Part shown: positions 44,016-53,353 of the stretch, one piece after another
How the letters are laid out: each line of letters opens with the position of its first letter
How positions within the stretch are numbered: the stretch's first letter is position 1
DNA from: Pseudomonas sp. B21-048
GTDB taxonomy: Bacteria > Pseudomonadota > Gammaproteobacteria > Pseudomonadales > Pseudomonadaceae
Assembly (NCBI RefSeq): GCF_024748615.1
Contig: NZ_CP087168.1
Coordinates: forward strand, 2,294,001 to 2,358,000
Reading direction: 5' to 3'
Length of the DNA stretch: 64,000 bases
The notes under the pieces: model-generated
Told to the model about the DNA's origin: nothing
What the model saw: the letters and a program-made list of their open reading frames with translations, nothing else
Databases searched by the model: none
Made by a program: the position numbers and the translations under genes

Positions 44016-45047
44016 TCAGGCCGCTGCCTGATTCGGTTGGTAATCAGTGTCGTGACGCAGCATCGCCCAAGCCATGCGTGCAGTTTTGTTGGCCAGCGCA
44101 ATAGCGGCCACATTGGGATGCGATCGCTCGGCTAAACGAACTGCCCACTGGCTGAACCGATCCTCTTTGGATTTGGCTGTGCGTAGCGCCGAGCGTGCGC
44201 CATGCACCATCAATGTTCGCAGATACGTATCACCGCGCTTGCTGATACCGAGTAGTCGATCCTTACCACCAGAACTGTGTTGCCTCGGTGTCAGTCCCAG
44301 CGAGGCGGCAAACTGTCGGCCATTGGCAAACTGACGGGCATCACCGAGAGCGACGACGAGCGCTGTGGCGATCATTGGACCGACACCGCGCAGCTGTTGA
44401 AGGCGAACGGCGGACGGCTCGTTTGTCGCGATTGCAGTGATCTCGCCGTCGAGCTGGCAAACACGCCCATCCAGCGCACGAAGGTCGTCCCACAAACCAT
44501 CCAGCAGACGACGAAAGCGTGCCGTCAAACCGTTATCCGCATCCCCTAGCCAGCATGGTATTGCACGACGCAGCATCAGCAATTCCTTCGGTGCAACGAG
44601 ACCGTACTCGGCGACCAGCCCACGGATCTGATTGGCTTTGGCCGTCCGCTGTTCGATTAAGCCGGCCCGGATGCGATGCGTCGCCTGGATATCCTGTTGT
44701 TCGATGGTCTTGATGGCGACGAAGCGCATGCTGGGACGGCTCATCGCTTCGCAGATCGCCTCGGCATCGTTCGCGTCGTTCTTGTTGCTCTTGACGTACT
44801 GTTTGACGAACTGCGGCGCGACCAGCTTCACCCGAAATCCGTGGGCTTGTAGCTGCCGAGCCCAGTGATGCGCACCGCCACAACTCTCCATCCCGACCTC
44901 ACAGCCAGGTTCGATCTTCTCCAACACCGTTTGCAGCCAGCGATCACGCGGTAGGCGCTGCCGCCAGACGGGTAGCTCATGACAATCCACGCCGTGGATC
45001 TGAAACACGTTCTTGGCCAGATCGACCCCAATGCGCATAAGCTTCAT
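44016..45047 (-). mobile_element. IS110-family (IS1111-like) insertion sequence with intact transposase
   Basis: The transposase, 343 residues from ATG 45047, is complete: DEDD domain (MRIGVDLAKNVFQIHGVD, VGMESCGGAHHWARQLQ, NKNDANDAEAICEAM) and C-terminal Transposase_20 with LRGVGPMIATALVVALGDAR, ASLGLTPRQHSSGGKDRLLG and KRGDTYLRTLMVHGA containing the serine region. Upstream an inverted repeat tggactcctt... (45051-45065 / 45112-45126) could be a subterminal repeat. Unlike the copy at 9.7-10.3 kb it looks functional. Confidence 0.9.
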
Positions 45048-45332
45048 GTGTGGACTCCTTCTCACCGTTGACTGTGGTTCGCGCTTTCAGTCTGGCACTC
45101 AAGATGCCGAAGTGAGGAGGAGTCCATCCCATTGCTTTTGGCCTATTGCTGCCCGTCACGACTGACCGAAATCGACCCGAAACTGACTGTCGCCCCAAGG
45201 CTGAATCAACTTAAGCAGACGAGAAAAATATTTGGGCTATATATTCCTTTCAGGAATGCAATACATAAAATTAATGAATTTTTATTATTGCTTAGTATGA
45301 CGTAGCTTGATTCAAGGACATGGAGAACCGCC
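45048..45332. other. IS110 flank with inverted repeat and tail repeat
   Basis: Contains the 15-bp inverted repeat 45051-45065 / 45112-45126 and, at 45135-45195, gcctattgctgcccgtcacg then gaaatcgacccgaaactgac, which belongs to the same repeat family as 28645-28700. 45200-45330 is AT-rich without a gene. Confidence 0.45.
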
Positions 45333-46049
45333 TTGAAATCATCACCTCTTAACTCAGCTGGAAAATTTGATACCTCACGAGCCAATGAGTACGGACGACA
45401 GAGCCGTATTGCACTAGCCGGATATGACGCTTGCCAAGATTTGGCGGCGTGCATGCTGGCGGCAAGCCTTGGCAATACAAGCATGGCAAAAATACTGGTG
45501 GTTGGTGCTGGCGGCACGGCGCAGGAGATTATTGCTATGGCCAGGCTTGAGCCGGGTTGGCGCTTTACTGCCGTTGATCCATCCCAGCCGATGCTGGAGG
45601 CAGCAAAGCAGCAGTTAGAGGCGAACAACTTGCTTGAAAGAACGACCCTGCATCTTGGGCATGTTGAAGACCTGGCAGCAGAGGAGTCATACGACGCAGC
45701 CACCTTGATCGGTGTACTCCATCATCTCGATGGGGATGAAACCAAGCGACAAATTTTACGATCCATTCGGACCCATCTAAAGCCGGGTGCACCGCTGATT
45801 GTCGCGGGGAATCAATATGCTTATGCCAGCCAGCCGCTACTGCTTGCTGCCTGGGGGCAACGGTGGCGGCAGCATGGAGCCAGCCCGGATGACGTGAAGG
45901 TCAAGTTTGGGAAAATCCTTCAAGGCGCGGACCCTCCACACTCCGAGGCGGCGGTTCAAAAACTTTTGCATGACGCCGGATTTGGGGACGCTACCCGTTT
46001 CTTCAGCAGTCTTTTCTGGGGGGCTTGGTTGACGTGCAAAACGGCCTGA
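45333..46049 (+). CDS. Class I SAM-dependent methyltransferase
   Basis: 238 residues from TTG 45333 (ggag upstream). Motif I is AKILVVGAGGTAQEI, followed by the acidic VDPSQPMLEAAKQQLEA loop, ESYDAATLIGVLHHLDGDE and LKPGAPLIVAGNQY. A Methyltransf_25-like fold; the substrate is unknown. It stands alone between IS110 and the VOC gene and may have come with the accessory region. Confidence 0.85.
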   Translation: MKSSPLNSAGKFDTSRANEYGRQSRIALAGYDACQDLAACMLAASLGNTSMAKILVVGAGGTAQEIIAMARLEPGWRFTAVDPSQPMLEAAKQQLEANNLLERTTLHLGHVEDLAAEESYDAATLIGVLHHLDGDETKRQILRSIRTHLKPGAPLIVAGNQYAYASQPLLLAAWGQRWRQHGASPDDVKVKFGKILQGADPPHSEAAVQKLLHDAGFGDATRFFSSLFWGAWLTCKTA

Positions 46050-46159
46050 ACATGGAGGCGGCTTCTGGCCGATATCTGCTGGTGTTTTCCAGCCCAGCGC
46101 CTGGCTTCAGCACCGGCCACATCCGACAGGTCTAAGCGCCCAACCCCAGGCACCGCTGG

Positions 46160-46639
46160 TTAACCCTTCAGAGCCGCTTCGATCGCAGCGATGTCGATCT
46201 TTCTCATCCCCATCATGGCGTCGAACGCGCGCTTGGCCGCCATTCGATCAGGATCGGTTATCGCGGCTGTCAGAACGCGCGGAGTGATCTGCCACGACAG
46301 TCCCCACTTGTCCTTGCACCAGCCGCATGCACTTTCCTGGCCGCCGTTTTTGACAATAGCGTTCCACAAGCGGTCCGTTTCAGCTTGGTCGTCGGTCGCC
46401 ACCTGGAACGAGAAAGCCTCGTTGTGCTTGAACGCCGCCCCCCCGTTCAGCCCAAGACAAGGGATGCCCATCACCGTGAACTCGACCGTCAAGACATCGC
46501 CCTGTTTGCCCGCCGGATAATCGCCTGGTGCGTGAAAGACAGCTCCCACAGCGCTGTCCGGGAACGTCTGGGCATAGAAGTTCGCCGCGTCCAACGCGGT
46601 GCCGTCGTACCAAAGACAAATCGTGTTTTTGCTGATCAT
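46160..46639 (-). CDS. VOC-family protein (PhnB/3-demethylubiquinone methyltransferase-like)
   Basis: 159 residues from ATG 46639, with ggag upstream. Signature sequences ICLWYDGTALDAANFYAQTF, LGLNGGAAFKHNEAFSFQV, CGWCKDKWGLSWQITPRVL and a C-terminal AFDAMMGMRKIDIAAIEAA. This is the PhnB-like glyoxalase-fold family, which is widespread and functionally uncharacterised despite its methyltransferase name. Confidence 0.88.
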   Translation of the reverse strand: MISKNTICLWYDGTALDAANFYAQTFPDSAVGAVFHAPGDYPAGKQGDVLTVEFTVMGIPCLGLNGGAAFKHNEAFSFQVATDDQAETDRLWNAIVKNGGQESACGWCKDKWGLSWQITPRVLTAAITDPDRMAAKRAFDAMMGMRKIDIAAIEAALKG

Positions 46640-46834
46640 CTGGTTCTCCACAATAGGACTGATGCGTGCATTTTAGTAGCGTAGGCAACCGGGCTCTTTT
46701 GGCAACTTCCGGAGAGTGGCAGGCCAGCGCAAATCAGTCCGCTAAACGGAGCCAAGGGCAGGCGCAACACCGTCTAATCTGAGTAGTACGAGGGCACAAA
46801 CGTGCCTCACGCCTCTTGCTACAGGGGAAACGGG

Positions 46835-47134
46835 ATGACCGGAACAACAGCGCGCCAATGCTCGTCATGGGTCCTACTCTCCTTGTTAGCCATCGATCTG
46901 GCGCTAACGGCGGGATGTGCTGGCAACGCTTCCACAGCTCGCTATTCGGCTTCAAACACAGGTTCAAGCTGCTATGCAAAAGCGTTACCCACCGCTGGTG
47001 AAGGTGGCCTGGCTTGGGGCTCTACCTTGAACATGGCGCGCGAAAAATCCATGGTTAATTGCATACGCTATGCCGGCCGATCCGGTGGCGCGCCGGATAC
47101 CTGCCACGTGGTGTTATCGGAGTGCAAAAATTAG
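46835..47134 (+). CDS. Small putative lipoprotein
   Basis: ATG 46835 after aggggaaacggg; 99 residues. Hydrophobic signal (WVLLSLLAIDLALTAGC) ends in a lipobox-like LTAGC. The mature part has four Cys (SSCYAKAL, VNCIRYAG, DTCHVVLSEC). I recognise no family. Confidence 0.55.
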   Translation: MTGTTARQCSSWVLLSLLAIDLALTAGCAGNASTARYSASNTGSSCYAKALPTAGEGGLAWGSTLNMAREKSMVNCIRYAGRSGGAPDTCHVVLSECKN

Positions 47135-47222
47135 GAAATGGCCCGTTAGATGGAACGAGCCATTGTTGTGAGGGTGCTTGTCGGGGGAAGTCAGGCCCTG
47201 CATGTACAGAGAGGAAAGCCCT

Positions 47223-47567
47223 ATGAGCACCGAACAGATGGCACCAGAGACGAAAGGTGTTGCGGTGGAGTTACTTGCAACGGTTGACCTTGGCCCTGAA
47301 ATCGAGGGCATGGCCGGGCACCAGCTTAGAATGCGTAGGGTGACTATCGAGCCTGGAGGCGTCTTCGGGCCCATTCACAACCATAAAGACAGGCCAGGCA
47401 CCGTTTACATACTGCAAGGAACGATCACTGACCATCGACATGGAGTCGCCACGGACTATGGACCGGGCGTGGGCTGGCCCGAGGACAGGAACACCACACA
47501 CTGGCTTGAGAACAGAGGAACGATTCCTGCGGTGGAGATCTCGGTCGATATTGTCAGGCAAGAGTAA
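47223..47567 (+). CDS. Cupin-domain protein
   Basis: 114 residues from ATG 47223 (gagaggaaa upstream). A single cupin barrel with metal-binding His residues in FGPIHNHKDRPGTVYILQGT and a second motif ending NTTHWLENRG. Small cupins bind a metal and may be enzymes or sensors; the ligand is unknown. Followed by a strong hairpin. Confidence 0.85.
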   Translation: MSTEQMAPETKGVAVELLATVDLGPEIEGMAGHQLRMRRVTIEPGGVFGPIHNHKDRPGTVYILQGTITDHRHGVATDYGPGVGWPEDRNTTHWLENRGTIPAVEISVDIVRQE

Positions 47568-47603
47568 CGTCAGGCCCGATATCCGACACGGTCGGGCCTG
47601 ACG
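47568..47603 (+). terminator. 12-bp perfect hairpin after the cupin gene
   Basis: Arms cgtcaggcccga (47568-47579) and tcgggcctgacg (47592-47603) begin one base after the cupin stop. There is no long T-run, so it may act as an RNA-stabilising or weak termination element. Confidence 0.6.
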
Positions 47604-47673
47604 CGCGGCTCTAGCGGAAACAACGCCGACGAAGGATAGATCGACCCCGTCTGAGCCGATCTATCAACGTTGG

Positions 47674-48192
47674 TCAGAAGTTCCAGTTCTCGGCGAGAAC
47701 GACACGACAGAATGGGCCCGCCAGGGTTGCATTGTGATGAGCGACGATATTTTCGGCTGTCAACGCAGGGGTGTCGGAGCAGGTATGACCGTCGGCGATC
47801 AGTACTGCATCGAACCCAAGATCTCGTGCGGCGCGGCAGGTGCTGTCGACACAATACTGGGTATTCATTCCGGCAATAACCACACCCTGAGATCCACAAG
47901 CTTTTAGCCGATCGGCCAGGTCAGTCATGGCGAAAGCGTTGGGTCGGCTTTTTTCGAAGATGACTTCGTCGCCTTGTAGCAGCAGTTCCTGCAGCAATTG
48001 TGTCAACGGGCTTGCAGGCTCGATAGGCGAGCCAGCCGGACCCACATGGCGAGCCAGGAAAACAGGCGCGCCTGCCTTCCGGGCTTTGTTCAGCAGGCTA
48101 TTCAAAGTGTTTAACAGCGCTTCCCCAGCCCAGGGTTTATCCGGGCCATGAAACAATCCAACCTGCATATCGAGAATCAACAGTGCGTGCAT
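47674..48192 (-). CDS. Isochorismatase-family cysteine hydrolase
   Basis: 172 residues from ATG 48192 (aaggaaaag upstream). The catalytic triad is visible: Asp8 (MHALLILDMQVG), Lys in EVIFEKSRPNAFAM and Cys in VIAGMNTQYCVDSTCRAA. The family hydrolyses small amides or vinyl ethers (nicotinamidase-like). Stand-alone gene; substrate unknown. Confidence 0.88.
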   Translation of the reverse strand: MHALLILDMQVGLFHGPDKPWAGEALLNTLNSLLNKARKAGAPVFLARHVGPAGSPIEPASPLTQLLQELLLQGDEVIFEKSRPNAFAMTDLADRLKACGSQGVVIAGMNTQYCVDSTCRAARDLGFDAVLIADGHTCSDTPALTAENIVAHHNATLAGPFCRVVLAENWNF

Positions 48193-48512
48193 AGTGCTTT
48201 TCCTTGCGTTTGTACCAGTGACGCAAGGGCAAAAGAAAAGGCCCTCTCCATCACTGGCGGGCCTTTGAAGTTCGTGCGTTATTGGCTCACGACACCTCTC
48301 ACGACCCGCCCTGGGCGGTCGTGGTTGTGGTGGTCGAGGCAATGCGTGGTTGATTCATGAAGCCGACAGTATCTGCACGGTGCCTGATTTGCAAGGGCGC
48401 GCGTCCGTGCGCCTAACGACGGTTTTTAACGCTTGATCCGGGAAATCCTGTTCCTTCGATACCGACCCGGCCGATAGCGGGTCCTCAATCAAATGGCAAA
48501 ACGGCCAATAAC

Positions 48513-49331
48513 CTAGCTTTGACCGTACGTTGAACACCTTCGCAATTGCGCTGGACTGACGCCAAGGCGTTGCTTGAAAGCGGTTGTCATGTGCGCTTGG
48601 GAGTTAAAGCCGCAGGAGAGTGCGATCTCCGACAGCCTGGCGGTCGAATCGCGCATCGATGCTCGGGCCTTGGCCAGGCGTCGGTCGATTAGATAGCTAT
48701 GAGGGCTTTTGCCCGTCGCGTTCTTGAATGCGCGCATGAAATAACCTTCGGACAACTCAAGCAACCCTGCCATTGCCTGTATACCCAGAGGGCCATCGAG
48801 GCCAGCATCAATGAATTCATCGAGCAGGCGCATTCGGCTGCCAGTTATAGAGCCTTGGGGCGGCGCCGACGACGTTTCGATGCCCTCCGCCCGTTCAGCC
48901 AAGGCGAGTGCCCAGGCTTCACAGTCGTCCTCCACGGAGGCCTGCAACAGCGCGCGGCGCATTCGCAGAGCGAGGTTAACGGCTGGCTGATCAATGCGAT
49001 TGTTGAATGCCCGGTCACCCAGCAATGAAATACCGTCGGTGCGCATGATCCGCAGGTATTCACCACCCGTGGGTGACTCGGACCACACATCACAGCCAGC
49101 GGGGACGAACGCCAACCCATTGGGCATGGCATCGAAGGGGCGCACTCGGTCGCTGCCAATGGCGTGCAAGCCTCGTTGGCTGTCGAAGGCAAAGCCGATC
49201 GCTGCCTGGGTCGCAACATATCGGGTCGCGTAGGCGGCGCCGGGTAGCAATTCGATCGTCCACGGCCCTGCCTCGACACGACGAATCGGTTCAGGTACGA
49301 GCGAGGGCTGCAGACGGTTTCGAAGGCTCAT
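48513..49331 (-). CDS. AraC-family transcriptional regulator
   Basis: 272 residues from ATG 49331. The N-terminal half is a divergent ligand domain; the C-terminal ~100 residues are a double helix-turn-helix of AraC type (GIQAMAGLLELSEGYFMRAF, SEIALSCGFNSQAHMTTAFK, QRLGVSPAQLR). Divergent from the threonine dehydratase gene and a possible regulator of it. Confidence 0.9.
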   Translation of the reverse strand: MSLRNRLQPSLVPEPIRRVEAGPWTIELLPGAAYATRYVATQAAIGFAFDSQRGLHAIGSDRVRPFDAMPNGLAFVPAGCDVWSESPTGGEYLRIMRTDGISLLGDRAFNNRIDQPAVNLALRMRRALLQASVEDDCEAWALALAERAEGIETSSAPPQGSITGSRMRLLDEFIDAGLDGPLGIQAMAGLLELSEGYFMRAFKNATGKSPHSYLIDRRLAKARASMRDSTARLSEIALSCGFNSQAHMTTAFKQRLGVSPAQLRRCSTYGQS

Positions 49332-49436
49332 GAACACCATAGTAGTGAAGAGGGGGCGTAAAAGTCAGGTCAGTTTTTTGAAAGCCGGCGTGACATGCCC
49401 GTGCCTAGACTGGGAAAAGCCTCAGGAAGACAACTC

Positions 49437-50396
49437 ATGCACAAACTGACTCGCGACGATCTCGAACAAGCTGCCCGCCACGTATACCAAGTCATGCCTG
49501 CCACCGCCCAATACCCTTGGCCATTGCTGGCTCAGCGGTTAGGTTGCACTGTCTGGGTCAAACACGAAAACCATACACCTACAGGCGCTTTCAAAGTACG
49601 GGGTGGCATTACCTTCTTGCACTGGCTGCGGTGCGAGCATCCAGACGTAAAGGGCATTGTCTCTGCTACGCGCGGCAACCATGGTCAGAGCCTGGCGCTG
49701 GCGGCAAGCACGCTGGGGTTGAGGGCCTTGATTGTCGTGCCGGAAGGTAATTCACTGGAAAAGAACAATGCCATGCGCGGCTTTGGCGGCGAAGTGCTTG
49801 AGTGTGGTCGCGATTTCGACGAGGCCCGTGAAGAGGCCGCGCGTCTGGCGCAAGTGCATGGCCTCTACCTGGTGCCACCGTTCCATACCGAGTTAGTCAA
49901 AGGAGTGGCCACTTATGCGCTGGAGCTGTTCATCGCCGTGCCCGATCTGGATACCGTCTACGTGCCGATTGGCTGTGGATCGGGGATTTGCGGGGTGATC
50001 GCCGCCCGCGATGCGCTGGGCCTGAACACCCAAGTGGTGGGCGTGGTTTCCAAAGAGGCTGCGGCGGCGAAGTTATCGTTTGAAGCCGGGGCAATATGCG
50101 AGACCGCCTCGGCAAATACCTTTGCGGATGGCTTGGCCGTGCGTAAGCCAGTTCCCGATGCGTTCGACATCTACGGGACCGCTTCGGCGAGAATCGTCTC
50201 TGTCAGCGAGGGCGAGATTGCCGAGGCCATGCGCGTGTATTACACCGATACCCACAACCTCGCTGAAGGGGCAGGTGCGGCAGCGCTGGCGGCGCTCATT
50301 CAGGAGCGTGAAATGATGCTGGGCAAAAAGGTGGGTGTGATTTTGTCCGGCGGGAATGTGGATCGGTCGGTGTATGCGAGCATAATTGCGAGCTGA
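49437..50396 (+). CDS. Threonine/serine dehydratase family PLP enzyme
   Basis: 319 residues from ATG 49437 (aggaag upstream). Fold type II PLP enzyme: Schiff-base Lys in TPTGAFKVRGG, SATRGNHGQSLALAASTLGL, the phosphate-binding loop VPIGCGSGICGVI and VILSGGNVDR near the end. It lacks the C-terminal ACT domain of biosynthetic IlvA, so a catabolic threonine or hydroxy-amino-acid dehydratase is most likely. Confidence 0.88.
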   Translation: MHKLTRDDLEQAARHVYQVMPATAQYPWPLLAQRLGCTVWVKHENHTPTGAFKVRGGITFLHWLRCEHPDVKGIVSATRGNHGQSLALAASTLGLRALIVVPEGNSLEKNNAMRGFGGEVLECGRDFDEAREEAARLAQVHGLYLVPPFHTELVKGVATYALELFIAVPDLDTVYVPIGCGSGICGVIAARDALGLNTQVVGVVSKEAAAAKLSFEAGAICETASANTFADGLAVRKPVPDAFDIYGTASARIVSVSEGEIAEAMRVYYTDTHNLAEGAGAAALAALIQEREMMLGKKVGVILSGGNVDRSVYASIIAS

Positions 50397-50452
50397 TTGC
50401 TCCAACCCGCCTCGCGACGTGGTCAGAGCTTCAACTCTGTTTCTGATCTGAA

Positions 50453-50705
50453 CTAACGCTGACTGGAACAGCCTGTGACAGGGGGTAGGGAAATCAAGTT
50501 TGAGACCGACCCCATAAGCCCGTCGATAAACGGTGCTTTCTGTGCCAGGTATTCACCTATGCCGTCGGTGTTGCTTGCTTCCAGTTCAAGTTTTAAGTCT
50601 TGATACTGCTGGCGAATCACAGGGGCGTCCCTGAGCAGGTCACGAAAACGGAGCATTCTTTCGATTTGACCGTGGCCGGTGACACAAACGTGGGCCTTAT
50701 GTGTT
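50453..50705 (-). pseudogene. C-terminal fragment of a GrpB/UPF0157-family gene
   Basis: The minus strand reads AHVCVTGHGQIERMLRFRDL, then LRDAPVIRQQYQDLKLELEA and EYLAQKAPFIDGLM, the C-terminal third of a GrpB-family nucleotidyltransferase-like protein. Upstream of about 50705 the DNA is a DUF1704 gene read in the other direction, so the N-terminal two thirds are gone. Confidence 0.65.
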
Positions 50706-51535
50706 CGCACGCCATCAACATCGCGATGACCTGGATGCAGCCGGAACTGGACAGCTTCTTCGGCCCGGGCCGGATCACGGTCGTGCTCGATCCCACCCTG
50801 GCCGCCAAGGCCATCGCCGGGTCGAGCCGCATCCGCTTGCATGCCAGCGCCCTGTTCTCGGAACTGGACAAGAGTCAGTTATTGCAGCATGAGGCTTTCG
50901 TGCATGTCGCCACGGCACAAAACGGCGCGCTCCAACCCAACCTGAAAAGCCTGGGCCTGGGGGCGCCACGCACCACTCAGACTCAGGAGGGCATCGCCAC
51001 CCTGGCCGAGCTGTTCACCGGCAGCATGGACATCAACCGCCTGCGCCGCCTTGCCCTGCGCGTGCTCGCAGTCCAGCAGGCGCTGGATGGCGCCGATTTC
51101 ATCCAGGTATTTGAAGGCTTTCTCGCGGCCGGTCAGTCGCAAGAGGAGTCCTTCCGCTCGACCCAACGAGTTTTCCGCGGCGCCGACCTGCGCGGTGGTT
51201 CGGCGTTCACCAAGGATGCCGCCTACCTGACCGGTTTGCTCGGCGTCCATACCCTGCTGCGCATCGCAATCCGCGACAACCGGCCGGAATTGGTGGGCCA
51301 TCTGTTCGCCGGGCGCCTCAGTCTGGGTGATACCGTTCGTTTGGCTCCGCTCTTCGAGTCCGGCTGGCTCCAGGGGCCGGTTCATATCCCGGCCTGGGCC
51401 GCCGATCTGCGTCGGCTCGCCGCTAATCTTGCCTTCTCAGCCTTTATCGCCCAGATCAAGCTGGATGTGCTCGATCTGGAGGTGCTCATGGCCTTCGCAG
51501 ACGAGCATGAAGCCGATGCCAGCGCCTTGGCTTGA
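50690..51535 (+). pseudogene. DUF1704 (QEGLA-motif, MATCAP-like peptidase) gene lacking its 5' part
   Basis: About 280 residues remain: SRIRLHASALFSELDKSQLL, the HExxxH metalloprotease motif in LLQHEAFVHVATAQNG, TTQTQEGIATLAELFTGSMD with the QEG motif, and a helical C-terminus. DUF1704 proteins are annotated as flavohaemoglobin-expression-modulating proteins and are related to the tyrosine carboxypeptidase MATCAP. The N-terminal ~120 residues are replaced by GrpB sequence at about 50700. There is no start codon with a ribosome binding site at the joint. Confidence 0.75.
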
Positions 51536-51700
51536 ATCCAGCAGCGTAACGACCTCCACCCCCTGTGGTTGGCTTGTACACCAGCAGGAAACTGTTCCTT
51601 CCTCGATGCCAGCCTGTACCTTCTTGTTGCCGGACTTCAAAAGCGTTTCTCAGGGATGATATTGCTGGCGATCAGGCATGATTTATTTGCCTGCCTGCCG

Positions 51701-52183
51701 CTACATTTTGCTGTTTCTGGGATCGTCCGCCGGGTTGAGGTAGGTGATTCCCCAAGGGCCAGTGCCGTGGAGTTGGAGAACGGTTTCCTGTTCTCGACTG
51801 GCGCCGTACATCGACATGCCGACAGGAATGATCAAGGTGTCGCCCGGATGATAGGCCTTGGCTCGTGCCGGATCGAATGTGTCTCCGGTGGCGAAGTAGA
51901 AGGTGCCGGAGATAACGGTTACGTGTTCGGTCACGGGATGGGTATGCACGCCGATTTTCGTATTTGCCGGCAGCTTCAAGCGCAGGGTAAAGGGCTCGGC
52001 GGCTTTGAGGTCGCCTTCAATCACTGCGATCATTGCGCCGGGCCCTACCGACGGCGCGGCTTTCCAGTTGAGTTCGGATGAGGTGGCGGCAATAAAACCT
52101 GCTTCCTCGGCCAAGGCGGTAGGTGCCAGAAAGGCTACGCTGACCAAGGTCAACAGAGCCGCGATGGCCTTATGGGAACTCAT
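51701..52183 (-). CDS. Secreted cupin-domain protein
   Basis: 160 residues from ATG 52183 with a strong gaggagg site. Signal peptide ALLTLVSVAFLAPTALA; cupin motif 1 with KIGVHTHPVTEHVTVISG (three His candidates) and motif 2 around YHPGDTLIIPVGMSMYGAS. A periplasmic small cupin of unknown ligand. Confidence 0.85.
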   Translation of the reverse strand: MSSHKAIAALLTLVSVAFLAPTALAEEAGFIAATSSELNWKAAPSVGPGAMIAVIEGDLKAAEPFTLRLKLPANTKIGVHTHPVTEHVTVISGTFYFATGDTFDPARAKAYHPGDTLIIPVGMSMYGASREQETVLQLHGTGPWGITYLNPADDPRNSKM

Positions 52184-52368
52184 TATGGCCTCCTCATGTT
52201 GGGGCATATCGCAGCAAAAGAGCAGCAGAGCTTGCGCGATCACGTCATATACGATGACGATAGTCGAATGTTGGAGCGCAGATATACCCATTGTGAACAG
52301 TGCTATAACGCACAGATATGAACGGTGGGCTGGACGTTTGATGACCACCCTGAGGAGTGACAATCATC

Positions 52369-52815
52369 ATGAAGAAGATCGACACAAAGGCAGGCGAGGG
52401 GGAAGGCTCTGTCGCTGAGCTGATAGAGACGAAAATCCAGGCGTTGGGTGACTGGCGGGGTGAGACGCTCGCTCGGGTTCGGGCCCTTATCAAGCAGGCT
52501 GACCCCGACGTGGTCGAGGAGATGAAGTGGAGAGGGGTTCCGGTGTGGTCGCACGCCGGCATCATTTGCACCGGTGAGACGTACAAGAATGCCGTGAAGA
52601 TGACCTTCGCCAAGGGCGCCTCGCTGGAGGATCCTTCAGGTCTGTTCAACGCCAGCCTCGAAGGCAACACCCAACGCGCCATCGATATTCATGAGGGCGA
52701 CAGTATTGATGAAGACGCGTTGAAGACGCTGATTCGCGCCGCGGTGACGTTTAACACGTCGGTGAGAATGGCTGACGGCACTATTCAGTCTCAGAGGACG
52801 CTGACCCAGTACTGA
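52369..52815 (+). CDS. DUF1801-domain protein
   Basis: 148 residues from ATG 52369, gaggag 11 nt upstream. The YdhG/DUF1801 pattern is present: LARVRALIKQADPDVVEEMK, WRGVPVWSHAGIICTGETYK, VKMTFAKGASLEDPSGLFNA. Function of the family is not established. It converges on the ArsN2-like gene; the two reading frames overlap at their ends by 35 bp. Confidence 0.85.
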   Translation: MKKIDTKAGEGEGSVAELIETKIQALGDWRGETLARVRALIKQADPDVVEEMKWRGVPVWSHAGIICTGETYKNAVKMTFAKGASLEDPSGLFNASLEGNTQRAIDIHEGDSIDEDALKTLIRAAVTFNTSVRMADGTIQSQRTLTQY

Positions 52816-53263
52816 GAGGAGCCTTTAAAGTTTTTCGCAGATAGCTCGCTGACGCAGGACACAGATGCTTGAACTGAGCTGTTTGGCTGATTGCGACAGG
52901 CGTTTCACCCCTATCGAGCAGTTCATAGCCATTGGCTGTGAAAAAACCAGCAGCGCTTTGGGTCAGCAAATGAAGTCGGACTGCGCCTTGGGAGACTGCA
53001 TACTGTTCCAGTTCAGACAACACAGCTTTACCTAGCCCCTCACCACGACGCGTCTGACAAACGACCATTGAGCGAAGCAACAGATCAGGGCCAGAACCCT
53101 CCAGCCCCCCATAAGCAACCCATTTCCCATCCACGTCGAAGTGGTAAAACTGCAGTCCCGGTTCGCTTACATCATCGCAGGGCAGTCCGGCTTCACTCAA
53201 ACACTCACGGAGCTGATTCAAACCGCTCGGCCCCACTTTCATCATCTGCATCGTTTGCTCCAT
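52781..53263 (-). CDS. GNAT acetyltransferase, ArsN2-like
   Basis: 160 residues from ATG 53263. GNAT core with the acetyl-CoA loop CQTRRGEGLGKAVLSEL, a preceding LLRSMVV strand, HLLTQSAAGFFTANGYELLD, and a C-terminal ISQTAQFKHLCPASASYL typical of the ArsN2 group (arsenic-resistance N-acetyltransferases). No other ars gene is nearby, so a role in arsenic resistance is only suggested by family. Confidence 0.8.
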   Translation of the reverse strand: MEQTMQMMKVGPSGLNQLRECLSEAGLPCDDVSEPGLQFYHFDVDGKWVAYGGLEGSGPDLLLRSMVVCQTRRGEGLGKAVLSELEQYAVSQGAVRLHLLTQSAAGFFTANGYELLDRGETPVAISQTAQFKHLCPASASYLRKTLKAPLSTGSASSETE

Positions 53264-53353
53264 TAATAGATTTTTGGCACTCAATGTTAGCTGGCTTGAT
53301 CCTGGCACTCGCCACTTGATAGTTCTGGGGAGCGGGTTCGCGGCTGCGGTGAA

